Below, in pieces: positions 26,800-35,848 of a stretch of DNA of 64,000 nt (within the stretch, counting starts at the first letter, position 1; every line of letters begins with the position of its first letter). The position numbers were made by a program, and so were the translations under genes. This DNA comes from Candidatus Pelagibacter communis. Its GTDB lineage: Bacteria > Pseudomonadota > Alphaproteobacteria > Pelagibacterales > Pelagibacteraceae. The DNA lies in contig NZ_LANA01000002.1 in assembly GCF_012932795.1 (NCBI RefSeq), positions 1 through 64,000 on the forward strand, written 5' to 3'. The notes beneath the pieces were generated by a model. It worked only from the letters and a program-made list of their open reading frames with translations, made no database searches and was not told the origin of the DNA.

Positions 26800-29469
26800 A
26801 TGAAACCAGGAAATAAAAATTCATATAAATCTTTAAAGTCTATTAAAATTAATGATAGCGAATACAAATACTATTCTTTATTAGAAGCTGAAAAAAATGG
26901 CTTAAGCGGAATTTCAAAACTTCCAAAATCACTAAAAGTTTTATTAGAAAATTTACTAAGATATGAAGATGATTTATCTGTTACTAGAAATCAAATTGAG
27001 GCAGTTAAAGAATGGTTAAAGACAAAGAAATCCTCAACCGAAATTGCATATAGACCAGCAAGAGTTTTGTTACAAGATTATACAGGAATTCCTGCAGTTG
27101 CTGATCTTGCTGCTATGAGAGAAGCTGTTAAAGAAAAAGATAAAGATCCAAATACAATCAATCCATTATCTTCTGTTGACTTGGTCATTGATCACTCAGT
27201 TCAAGTTGATAAGTCAGCAAACATCGACTCATTTGAAAAAAATGTAGATATTGAATTTAAAAGAAATGGTGAAAGATATTCTTTTTTAAAATGGGGACAA
27301 CAAGCATTTAATAATTTTAGAATAGTTCCTCCTGGAACAGGAATTTGCCATCAAGTCAATTTAGAATATTTATCTAAAGTGGTTTGGTCAGAAAAATTTA
27401 ATGACGAAGACTATCTATTTCCTGATACTTTAGTTGGTACGGACAGTCACACAACAATGGTTAATGGCTTATCAGTTCTTGGTTGGGGTGTTGGTGGAAT
27501 CGAAGCTGAAGCAGGCATGTTGGGCCAGCCAATCTCAATGCTAATTCCAGAAGTAATTGGATTTGAGGTTATTAATAAAATGCCAGAAGGTACTACAGCT
27601 ACAGATTTAGTGTTAACGGTAGTAAAAATGTTGAGAGATAAGAGTGTTGTAGGAAAGTTTGTTGAGTTTTATGGAGAGGGGTTAAAAAATTTAACACTTG
27701 CTGATAGAGCGACAATTGCAAACATGGCTCCAGAGTATGGAGCAACTTGTGGTTTTTTTCCAATTGATGATGAGACATTAAAATATCTGAGATTTTCGGG
27801 ACGAGACAATGAAGCAGTTAATATTGTTGAAAAGTATGCAAAAGAACAAGGCCTATGGGCTAGTGATGGAATTGAGTTTACTGACACTTTATCGTTAGAT
27901 ATGTCAACAATTGTTCCAACAATTTCAGGACCAAAGAGACCTCAGGATAAAGTTTTATTAACAGATGCCTCAAAAGAATTTAAAAAAGTTCTTGAAGAAT
28001 CGACTAAAAGAAAAACAAAAAATATCTCAAAAGTTTCTGGAAAAAGTTATGAAATTAAAGATGGCTCCATATTGATAGCAGCAATTACCTCGTGCACAAA
28101 TACATCAAATCCAAATGTTTTAATTGGAGCTGGGTTGCTTGCAAAAAAAGCTGTAGAACTTGGCTTAAAAACAAAACCGTGGGTAAAAACGTCATTAGCC
28201 CCAGGATCACAAGTAGTAACAGATTATTTAGCTAAAGCTGGATTGAATATATTTTTAGATAAACTAGGTTTTAATTTAGTAGGATATGGGTGTACAACTT
28301 GCATAGGAAACTCAGGACCTTTACCTGAGGAAATTGTGAAGGCTATTGATAAAGAAAATATATATGCTGTTTCAGTATTATCTGGAAACAGAAATTTTGA
28401 AGGAAGAATATCTCCACATATTAAAGCAAATTATCTAGCATCACCTCCACTTGTTGTAGCTTATGCCCTTGCAGGTCATATGGAATTTGATTTATACAAT
28501 GAACCATTAGGGAAAAATAAAGAGGATAAAGATATATTCTTAAAAGATATTTGGCCATCTAACAAAGAAATAGAAGATACCTTAAGAGATGCTTTAAATG
28601 CTGAAATGTTTATCAATAGATATTCAAATGTTTCAGAAGGTCCTAAACAATGGCAAAAAATAAAAACTGAAAATACAAGTATTTATAATTGGGATACAAG
28701 TTCAACTTATGTAAAAAAACCACCATTTTTTGAAAACCTAACTGATAAACCTGAAGGTTTCAAACCTATTAAGGATGCAAGACCACTTTTGATTTTAGGA
28801 GATATGGTCACTACAGATCATATTTCCCCAGCTGGAAATATTCAAAAAGAAAGCCCTACTGGTGAATATTTTATGGAGCACCAAATATTACCTAAAGACT
28901 ACAATTCTTATGGTTCAAGAAGAGGAAACCATGAAGTTATGATGAGAGGAACTTTTGCAAATATTAGAATAAAGAATGAGATGGCCCCAGGCACAGAAGG
29001 TGGTTTTACAAAATTATATCCTGAAGAAGAGGTAATGCCAGTTTACAGTGCTGTAGAAGAGTATAAAAAAAGAGGAACAGATTTGGTGGTTATTGGTGGA
29101 AAAGAATATGGCACAGGATCATCAAGAGATTGGGCAGCTAAAGGAACAAAATTATTAGGTGTAAAGGTTGTAATAGCAGAAAGCTTTGAAAGAATTCATA
29201 GATCGAACTTAATTGGTATGGGTGTATTACCACTTCAATTTACAGAAGGAACCAATAGAACTAATTTAAATTTAATTGGATCAGAGTTAATTACAGTTGT
29301 TGATATTCAAGAAGGTGTCAAACCTTCAGATCATATACAGGTAGAAATTAAATATGCATCAGGTGACATCAAAAAGATTAAAACACTCTGCAGAATTGAT
29401 ACAAAAAATGAATTAGAATATTATAAAAATGGTGGTATTCTTCAATATGTATTAAGGAACATGCTTTAA
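26800..29469 (+). CDS. acnA: aconitate hydratase A
   Basis: An 889-residue aconitase of the AcnA/IRP1 type. The [4Fe-4S] ligands are in AITSCTNTSNP and YGCTTCIGNSG; substrate-binding arginine regions GTDSHTTMVNG and GKEYGTGSSRDWAAKG are intact. It interconverts citrate and isocitrate in the TCA cycle. Length is full. It lies in a run of tightly spaced plus-strand housekeeping genes. Confidence 0.95.
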   Translation: MKPGNKNSYKSLKSIKINDSEYKYYSLLEAEKNGLSGISKLPKSLKVLLENLLRYEDDLSVTRNQIEAVKEWLKTKKSSTEIAYRPARVLLQDYTGIPAVADLAAMREAVKEKDKDPNTINPLSSVDLVIDHSVQVDKSANIDSFEKNVDIEFKRNGERYSFLKWGQQAFNNFRIVPPGTGICHQVNLEYLSKVVWSEKFNDEDYLFPDTLVGTDSHTTMVNGLSVLGWGVGGIEAEAGMLGQPISMLIPEVIGFEVINKMPEGTTATDLVLTVVKMLRDKSVVGKFVEFYGEGLKNLTLADRATIANMAPEYGATCGFFPIDDETLKYLRFSGRDNEAVNIVEKYAKEQGLWASDGIEFTDTLSLDMSTIVPTISGPKRPQDKVLLTDASKEFKKVLEESTKRKTKNISKVSGKSYEIKDGSILIAAITSCTNTSNPNVLIGAGLLAKKAVELGLKTKPWVKTSLAPGSQVVTDYLAKAGLNIFLDKLGFNLVGYGCTTCIGNSGPLPEEIVKAIDKENIYAVSVLSGNRNFEGRISPHIKANYLASPPLVVAYALAGHMEFDLYNEPLGKNKEDKDIFLKDIWPSNKEIEDTLRDALNAEMFINRYSNVSEGPKQWQKIKTENTSIYNWDTSSTYVKKPPFFENLTDKPEGFKPIKDARPLLILGDMVTTDHISPAGNIQKESPTGEYFMEHQILPKDYNSYGSRRGNHEVMMRGTFANIRIKNEMAPGTEGGFTKLYPEEEVMPVYSAVEEYKKRGTDLVVIGGKEYGTGSSRDWAAKGTKLLGVKVVIAESFERIHRSNLIGMGVLPLQFTEGTNRTNLNLIGSELITVVDIQEGVKPSDHIQVEIKYASGDIKKIKTLCRIDTKNELEYYKNGGILQYVLRNML

Positions 29470-29471
29470 AT

Positions 29472-30116
29472 ATGGATGAAGAAATTACAATTATAGACTC
29501 TAATACAAGAAATGAAAAAATTAAAAATTTTTTTATTAATAATAAAAAAAATTTATTAATAGGGTTTTCAATTATACTCGTTGTAGTAATTAGTTATCTT
29601 TCAATAAAGGAATTGAAAGTGCAAAAAAAAATAAAATTAGCAAATGCATTCAATAAAACAAAAATAAATTTCAGTACAAATACAAAACAAAAAACAGCTG
29701 ATCAATTAACTCAAATAATAAATGAAAATGACTCTACTTATTCACCTTTAGCTTTATATTTTTTAATAGATAACAATTTAATAGATGATAAAAATGCAAT
29801 TAATAATTTGTTTGATGAATTAATAAACAAAACTACATTAGACAAAGAAATTAGGAATTTGATCCTATACAAAAAAGCATTATTTAATTCAAGCTTTTCA
29901 ACAGAAAATGTTTTAATAAAAATATTAAATCCAATAATTAATTCTGAAAGTATATGGAAATCACATTCATTGTACTTGGTAGCAGAGTATTTTTATTCAA
30001 ATAATGAAAAAAACAAATCAAAAGAGTTCTATAAAAAAATTTTAGAATTACCTAACATTAATTTAGATATTAAAAAAAAAACACAAAAAAGACTCAATAG
30101 AGATTTTAGTGAATAA
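29472..30116 (+). CDS. YfgM-like inner-membrane TPR protein
   Basis: A 214-residue protein with one N-terminal membrane helix (LLIGFSIILVVVISYLSIK, about 28-46) and a helical, Lys/Asn-rich periplasmic domain with TPR-like repeats. The position next to a BamB-like gene is the usual one for YfgM, an ancillary factor at the SecYEG translocon. Sequence identity is low and the label rests on architecture and context. The BamB-like GTG start overlaps its end by eight bases. Confidence 0.65.
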   Translation: MDEEITIIDSNTRNEKIKNFFINNKKNLLIGFSIILVVVISYLSIKELKVQKKIKLANAFNKTKINFSTNTKQKTADQLTQIINENDSTYSPLALYFLIDNNLIDDKNAINNLFDELINKTTLDKEIRNLILYKKALFNSSFSTENVLIKILNPIINSESIWKSHSLYLVAEYFYSNNEKNKSKEFYKKILELPNINLDIKKKTQKRLNRDFSE

Positions 30117-31407
30117 AAAGTTTTTATTATTAATCACTATATTATTCATTGGTCATTGCTCTTTTGCTTCAAAAAGTAGTTTTTGGAAAAATAGTGAAAT
30201 CAAAGAAGAAATAAATAAAAAAGAATTATTTAAAGAAATAAAAAAAACCAATTTTGAAATTAATCCAAATTTAGAAATAGATATAAGATCTAAGACATTT
30301 TCAAAAAAATCATTTCAAAATAATCTAACAAATAATAATGGAAGATTGGATTATGATGGTGAAATGAAAAAAGCTTTAAAATTCAATTTTTCAAAGATAA
30401 AAAAACTTAATGAATTTGAACCAGAAATAATTTTTGATAAAGATAATCTTATCTTTTTTTCAAAAAAGGGGTCTATTTTAAAATTTGACAGTAAATCCAA
30501 ATTAATTTGGAGTAAAAATTACTATAACAAAGAAGAAAAAAAACTTGAGCCAATTTTATTTTTTGCAAATCATAATAACACTCTTATTGTTGCTGATAAT
30601 ATAGCTAAATTTTATGCATTAAATACTAATTCAGGGGAACTTCTTTGGAGTAAAAAAAATACTGTGGCGTTTAACTCTGAATTAAAAATCTATAAAGACC
30701 ATTTTTTTGTAATTGATTATAAAAATATTTTAAGATGTTTTTCTATTAAAGATGGAAGGCAATTATGGAAAGTTAAAACTGAAAATTCAATACTAAAATC
30801 ACAAAAAAAACTTTCTATTGTTATTGATAGAAATAAAGTTATTTTTAATAACTCTATAGGTGACATAACCGCAGTAGATATAAACACAGGAAATTTATTG
30901 TGGATTGTACCAACATTAAAAAATTTAGACTCTTCGAGTAGTTATTTTTTAAAAACATCAAATTTAATATTAAATAATGATAATCTTTATTTTTCTACAA
31001 ATAAAAATGAGTTTTATTCCATAGACACTAATAGTGGAGTTGTTAATTGGATTCAAAATATTGGGTCATCATTACGATCAACAGTTGTTGAAAGAATTAT
31101 ATACTCAATATCTGATGATGGTTATTTGTCTATTTTAGAATCTAAAACTGGAGAAATTATTAGACGTACTGATATTTTTAATCAAATTAAAAAAAAAAAA
31201 AGAAATAAACTGCAAGTAACAGGATTTATAGTTGGAAAAAATAAAATTTATGTGTCAGTGAATAATGGAAGAATTTTAATTATTGATATAAAAAAAGGAC
31301 GAGTTATGTCATCTATAAAAATTGATAATGGATATATTTCTAGAGGATTTGTTCTAGAAAAAAGCTTATTTGTAATAGCAAATGATGGCATAATTAAAGT
31401 ACAATAA
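30109..31407 (+). CDS. bamB: BamB-like PQQ-repeat beta-propeller protein
   Basis: A 432-residue exported protein starting at GTG 30109 with a signal peptide (MNKKFLLLITILFIGHCSFA). The Cys in it does not sit in a standard lipobox. The rest is a beta-propeller with PQQ-type blades, seen as repeated GELLWSKKN, GRQLWKVKT, GNLLWIVPT and GVVNWIQNI. BamB is part of the outer-membrane protein assembly complex. It follows YfgM-like as in many proteobacteria; the Der GTPase that often comes next is absent here. Confidence 0.8.
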   Translation: MNKKFLLLITILFIGHCSFASKSSFWKNSEIKEEINKKELFKEIKKTNFEINPNLEIDIRSKTFSKKSFQNNLTNNNGRLDYDGEMKKALKFNFSKIKKLNEFEPEIIFDKDNLIFFSKKGSILKFDSKSKLIWSKNYYNKEEKKLEPILFFANHNNTLIVADNIAKFYALNTNSGELLWSKKNTVAFNSELKIYKDHFFVIDYKNILRCFSIKDGRQLWKVKTENSILKSQKKLSIVIDRNKVIFNNSIGDITAVDINTGNLLWIVPTLKNLDSSSSYFLKTSNLILNNDNLYFSTNKNEFYSIDTNSGVVNWIQNIGSSLRSTVVERIIYSISDDGYLSILESKTGEIIRRTDIFNQIKKKKRNKLQVTGFIVGKNKIYVSVNNGRILIIDIKKGRVMSSIKIDNGYISRGFVLEKSLFVIANDGIIKVQ

Positions 31408-31408
31408 A

Positions 31409-31837
31409 ATGTTTTTAAGGTTACTTGATAAACTGGGCCGTAAAAAAGTTGTATTGGATAGAGGACCCTCTCACCCAAATTATAAAAATGCAAAACCATG
31501 GATGAACAGGTATTATTTAATATTTAGAAATAGACCAAAGTGGTTTCCTTTTAATATTTTGATACATGAAATGTTGGCAGATGATCATGGAGAAGGTGTT
31601 CATACACATTTATGTCCATATATAACAATTATATTACGAGGAGGTTATTGGGAAACACTTAAAACAGGTAAATTCTGGAGACATCCAGGGTATGTTGGTT
31701 TCCGGTCGGCAAATAATCTTCATAGAGTTGATTTAGAGCCAGGTTCGAAACCTATGACAATATTTATACCAGGACCTTTCGGATTTAGAAAGGGACCAAG
31801 ATCTGAGTATGGAATAGACTTTAAAATAAAGAAATGA
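31409..31837 (+). CDS. small cupin-like protein
   Basis: A 142-residue basic protein. HGEGVHTHLCPYITIILRGG resembles a cupin motif 1 (two His) and SANNLHRVDLEPG a motif 2 His, so it is probably a single-domain metal-binding beta barrel. It starts one base after the BamB stop and its own stop overlaps the ZapE start (ATGA). Function is not known. Confidence 0.6.
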   Translation: MFLRLLDKLGRKKVVLDRGPSHPNYKNAKPWMNRYYLIFRNRPKWFPFNILIHEMLADDHGEGVHTHLCPYITIILRGGYWETLKTGKFWRHPGYVGFRSANNLHRVDLEPGSKPMTIFIPGPFGFRKGPRSEYGIDFKIKK

Positions 31838-32883
31838 AATTAGAGAAAATATTTTTAGAATTTTGTGTAGAGAAAAAGTTTGAAATCAATCAAAGTCAAT
31901 TTAAAATAATCAATCATCTTCAAGATTATTATAAAAAAAACTTTGAAAGATCTATTTTAAGCAAATTTCTAAGTAAAAAAAATGATAAACTTGGTTTTTA
32001 CCTTGCAGGAGATGTTGGTGTTGGCAAAACAATGATTTTAAATTTTTTTTTTGATAATTTTAAAAAAAGAAAATTGAGACTACATTTTAATGAATTTATG
32101 ATTCATTTTCATAACTTTATCTTCCAAAACAAAGATAAAGATGGAATTGATTATTTTGTAAAAGATTTAAAATCAAAAACTGAATTAATTTATTTTGATG
32201 AATTTCAAGTTACGAATATAGTCGATGCAATGATTTTGGGGAAATTGTTTAAAAGAATTTTTCAAAAAAATATAAGAGTTATTTTTTCCTCAAATATAAA
32301 TATTGATAACTTGTATAAAAATGGATTACAAAGAGATCAATTCATTCCTTTTATTAAAATTTTAAAAGAATTTTGTTGTGAAAAGAATTTATTGATTAAA
32401 GAAGACTATCGCACTAATAAAAATATAAATTTAGAAAGGTTTCTTTCACCAACAAATGAGTCAACAAATTTTATTTTTAATAAATTTTTTAGAAAAATAA
32501 CAAAAGATAAAAAAAAATTTTTAAAAATAATTGAGATTAAAGGACGTAAAATAGTATTAGAAAACTTTTATGATGGAGTCGCTAAATTTAACTTTGAAGA
32601 ACTTTGTAATAGAAATCTTGGATCTGAGGATTACATAAAAATTTCTGATAATTGTAGTTTTATTTTTATTGATAATTTGCCATTTTTTAATGATGATAAT
32701 TCAAATCAACAAAAAAGATTCATTACTTTAATTGATATTTTGTATGAAAAGAAAATACCTTTAACAATTAGGTCTAAAGTTGATTTAAAATTGATTAAAT
32801 CTTCAAAAAGTTTAGTTGATACATTCAAAAGAACAACTAGTCGTTTACACGAGTTGACCTCTATAAGTTTTGATTATCTATAA
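31834..32883 (+). CDS. zapE: AFG1/ZapE-family P-loop ATPase
   Basis: A 349-residue AFG1-type ATPase with Walker A GDVGVGKTMIL near residue 55 and Walker B LIYFDEFQVTN near 110, plus the C-terminal RTTSRLHELTS segment typical of the family. ZapE in bacteria associates with the FtsZ ring; mitochondrial relatives handle unassembled proteins. Its 3' end overlaps the convergent minus-strand gene by ten bases. Confidence 0.85.
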   Translation: MKLEKIFLEFCVEKKFEINQSQFKIINHLQDYYKKNFERSILSKFLSKKNDKLGFYLAGDVGVGKTMILNFFFDNFKKRKLRLHFNEFMIHFHNFIFQNKDKDGIDYFVKDLKSKTELIYFDEFQVTNIVDAMILGKLFKRIFQKNIRVIFSSNINIDNLYKNGLQRDQFIPFIKILKEFCCEKNLLIKEDYRTNKNINLERFLSPTNESTNFIFNKFFRKITKDKKKFLKIIEIKGRKIVLENFYDGVAKFNFEELCNRNLGSEDYIKISDNCSFIFIDNLPFFNDDNSNQQKRFITLIDILYEKKIPLTIRSKVDLKLIKSSKSLVDTFKRTTSRLHELTSISFDYL

Positions 32884-33335
32884 GGATCATAAGCCCATTG
32901 TAATATAGCTTGCCTTTGTCTTTTTCTACATCCAAGATCACCTTTTTCACAATTTTTTTCAATTGCTGAAACATGTCTTCTAAAATTTTTCCATCTTTTT
33001 ATTTGAATTTTATCCATGTGCGCAATCCTTCTACCGTTACAAAATCTACAATACCATTGAAACCAACCCAGAGGATCTTCTTTAAAAATCCATCCTTTTT
33101 CTATCCAATGTTCTCTTGATAAACCTGAAACAACCTTAAATCTGTTTAAATTTACATCGAAAGTTTTACTTATCTTTGCATTTTTAAACCATGATTTAGG
33201 ATATTCTTTTAAGCTTAGGCCAAAGTAAGCACCTCCAAAAACTCCTAATTCCATCATTCTTTTGGGAGTTAATTCAGGTTTAAAAATTTTATAAAAATCT
33301 AAATTATTATCTTCTTTTTGTAAAATTTTTTTCAT
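32874..33335 (-). CDS. conserved protein of unknown function, 153 aa
   Basis: A 153-residue basic protein rich in Trp, Lys and Cys. Notable segments are TPKRMMELGVFGGAYFGLSL, REHWIEKGWIFKEDPLGWFQ, CRFCNGRRI and CEKGDLGCRKRQRQAILQW. The CRFCNGRR unit plus later cysteines could bind metal or nucleic acid, but no family function is known to me. It is last in the gmaS-like operon (13-base gap after the ammonia-lyase-like gene). Confidence 0.7.
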   Translation of the reverse strand: MKKILQKEDNNLDFYKIFKPELTPKRMMELGVFGGAYFGLSLKEYPKSWFKNAKISKTFDVNLNRFKVVSGLSREHWIEKGWIFKEDPLGWFQWYCRFCNGRRIAHMDKIQIKRWKNFRRHVSAIEKNCEKGDLGCRKRQRQAILQWAYDPYR

Positions 33336-33348
33336 TTACATACTTTTT

Positions 33349-34476
33349 TTATTGATTGATAAGTTTTTGATACATTTCTTTATCTGTATCGCCTTCACAA
33401 CCAATAACCAATATATTAGACTTTGAGTTTAATTTTAATCTTTCTTTAATCTGATCATTAAGGCACGAAGCTATTAGACTAATCACTCCTGGAGCAGAGT
33501 TTTCTCCTGCTATTATTTTTTCTTCACTAAAGCTAGAATCTCCAAGCAACTTCATAGTTTTTGCAATATCATCATCAGGTAAACTAATACAAAACTTAAC
33601 AGCATTTTTAAGTATTTCCCATGGCACTAAAGATACCTCACCACAAGACATTCCTCCCATTAAGCTTTCTCTTTTAATATCAATCTTTTCTATTTTTCCT
33701 GTTTTGATACTTTCCATTACGCATGCTGCACTATCTGGTTCAACAACAATAGTTTCAGGTACATTTTTTAAATATCTTGCTATACCCACAATCATAGCAC
33801 CTGCCATACCACCAACTCCAGCCTGTAATATTATATGGGTGATTTTATCATTTTTAATTTGATCAACAATTTCTTTCATCATTACTGTGTAGCCAGCCAT
33901 TGTATACATTGGCACTAACATGTAATTTTGCCAAGCAACATCCTGAACAATTTGCCAATTATTTTCTGTAGATTGTTTAATGCATTCAATTAATGATTTT
34001 TCATAATTGCCTTTAACTTTAATTACATCAGCACTAAGATCTGCCATAGCTTGTCCTCTTGCATCACTAACATACTCACTAATAAAAATTTTACATTTTA
34101 AACCAAGTCTTTTTGCGCCCCATGCAACAGATCTACCATGATTTCCAGCTGTAGCTGTTGCAACAACAATATCTTTATTTCCCTTTGTAACTTTTTCTAC
34201 AGCATAGGCGCCACCAAGTGCCTTAAAAGATTTAAGATCAAATCTTTTACTTTCATCTTTATAAAAAATTTTATTCAAATTTAATTCCTTTGAAAGTTTG
34301 TTTAATTCAATTAATGGTGTTGGAGAATAATCTTTCCAACTAGAAATACTAGAATAGGCTTCATCAATATCTTTTTTTGGCAAAGAGTTTAAAATTTTAT
34401 TCTCATCAAATAAAAAATTCTTATTTTCTAAAAAAGATGAAATAGACCAAAGTTCTTTTTGGAGTATTGTTTTCAT
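33349..34476 (-). CDS. diaminopropionate ammonia-lyase-like PLP enzyme
   Basis: A 375-residue fold-type II PLP enzyme. The Schiff-base Lys85 lies in RFDLKSFKALGGAYA, the glycine loop in GVGGMAGAM and the asparagine loop in TAGNHGRSVAW. QDVAWQNYMLVP and MGGMSCGEVS match diaminopropionate ammonia-lyase better than threonine dehydratase or EutB. The reaction would yield ammonia and pyruvate from 2,3-diaminopropionate. It is four bases behind the gmaS-like gene; a role in the amine pathway is possible but unproven. Confidence 0.75.
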   Translation of the reverse strand: MKTILQKELWSISSFLENKNFLFDENKILNSLPKKDIDEAYSSISSWKDYSPTPLIELNKLSKELNLNKIFYKDESKRFDLKSFKALGGAYAVEKVTKGNKDIVVATATAGNHGRSVAWGAKRLGLKCKIFISEYVSDARGQAMADLSADVIKVKGNYEKSLIECIKQSTENNWQIVQDVAWQNYMLVPMYTMAGYTVMMKEIVDQIKNDKITHIILQAGVGGMAGAMIVGIARYLKNVPETIVVEPDSAACVMESIKTGKIEKIDIKRESLMGGMSCGEVSLVPWEILKNAVKFCISLPDDDIAKTMKLLGDSSFSEEKIIAGENSAPGVISLIASCLNDQIKERLKLNSKSNILVIGCEGDTDKEMYQKLINQ

Positions 34477-34480
34477 TTAA

Positions 34481-35806
34481 TTAACAATCAAGAGTGCTAT
34501 TTTTTTCCCAATCAGTAACTGGGTCTTTTTTATCAAATTTTTCTTCTAGATCAAAATTCTCAATTTCTGATCTTTTTAATTTTATATAGCTTTTAATGGT
34601 ATCATCACCTAAAGCTTCTCTAATTTCTTTACTACTTTCTAATTGATCCAAAGCATCTTCAATTGTATCTGGTAATTTCTTTAGATTTGGATAATTTTTA
34701 TGATCAGTATACATGTTACAAGATAAAGGTTCCCCAGGATCTATTTTGTTATTGATTCCATGTAATCCTGCAGCAATTACCCCTGCTTGAAGCAAATAAG
34801 GATTTACAGCTCCATCCATTAATCTTAATTCAAATCTACCTTTATCAGGAACTCTTATCATATGAGTTCTATTGTTTCCCGTATAAGAAATACTGCTAGG
34901 TGACCATGTAGCACCTGATTTAGTTGGTGGTGCATTTATTCTTCTGTAACTATTAATTGTAGGGTTAAAAAAAGCAGTCAATGGCTGAGTAAGCTTCATA
35001 ATTCCTCCTAAAAAATTATATGCTAACCTGCTTAAACCCAATCTATCTCCATTATCTAAAAATTTATTTATTTTTCCATTCCATAAAGAAATATGAGCAT
35101 GACATCCATTTCCTGTTAAATTAACAAAAGGTTTAGGCATAAATGTTGCTCTTAATCCATGTTTTTCAGCCAATGATTTAACCATATATTTAAAAAAAAC
35201 ATGTCTATCAGCTGTTGTCAAACAATCTGTATAATCCCAATTCATCTCAAATTGACCATTCGCATCCTCATGATCATTCTGGTAAGGATTCCAACCCATA
35301 TCAATCATACTGTCACATATTTCTTTAATTAAATCATACCTTCTCATTAAAGCAGATTGATCATAACAAGGTTTAGATTGAGTGTCTCTAGTATCAGCAA
35401 TTCTGGTGCCATCTTCAGATATTAAAAAATATTCACACTCCACTCCAGACTTCATAACTAAATTTTTTTTATTTAGTTGATAGATTTGCTCTTTGAGCAT
35501 TACTCTAGGTGATGCCTTTACTGGCTTTCCATACATATATAAGTCTGAAGCTAACCAACCTATTTCTTTGTTCCAAGGTAATTGAATTAAACTATCAGGA
35601 TCTGGCAGAGCAAACATATCTCCATCTGCAGGAGACATATCTAACCAGGTTGCAAACCCAGCAAAGCCGGCACCATTCTTTTGCATATCAGCAATAGCTT
35701 GTGCTGGAACTAATTTTGATCTTAAGACACCAAAAAAGTCTACAAAACTAATTAAAAAGTATTTAATTTTTTTGGTTTTTGCAATTGTAGATAAATTTTT
35801 AGGCAT
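34481..35806 (-). CDS. gmaS: gamma-glutamylmethylamide synthetase (GlnT/GMAS family)
   Basis: A 441-residue GS-like ligase, the usual GmaS length. The family pattern is clear: KYFLISFVDFFGVLRSKLVP, AQAIADMQKNGAGFAGFATW, GVECEYFLI, QNDHEDANGQFEMNWDYTD and GNGCHAHISLW. GmaS couples methylamine to glutamate with ATP. It follows MgsC-, MgsB- and MgsA-like genes on the same strand, the expected company for the N-methylglutamate route. A close relative, GlnT of rhizobia, also occurs with glxBCD, so a broader amine range cannot be excluded. Confidence 0.82.
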   Translation of the reverse strand: MPKNLSTIAKTKKIKYFLISFVDFFGVLRSKLVPAQAIADMQKNGAGFAGFATWLDMSPADGDMFALPDPDSLIQLPWNKEIGWLASDLYMYGKPVKASPRVMLKEQIYQLNKKNLVMKSGVECEYFLISEDGTRIADTRDTQSKPCYDQSALMRRYDLIKEICDSMIDMGWNPYQNDHEDANGQFEMNWDYTDCLTTADRHVFFKYMVKSLAEKHGLRATFMPKPFVNLTGNGCHAHISLWNGKINKFLDNGDRLGLSRLAYNFLGGIMKLTQPLTAFFNPTINSYRRINAPPTKSGATWSPSSISYTGNNRTHMIRVPDKGRFELRLMDGAVNPYLLQAGVIAAGLHGINNKIDPGEPLSCNMYTDHKNYPNLKKLPDTIEDALDQLESSKEIREALGDDTIKSYIKLKRSEIENFDLEEKFDKKDPVTDWEKNSTLDC

Positions 35807-35848
35807 TTTAATTCTTTAATTTATAACTGTTAATTAACCTTCACAATA

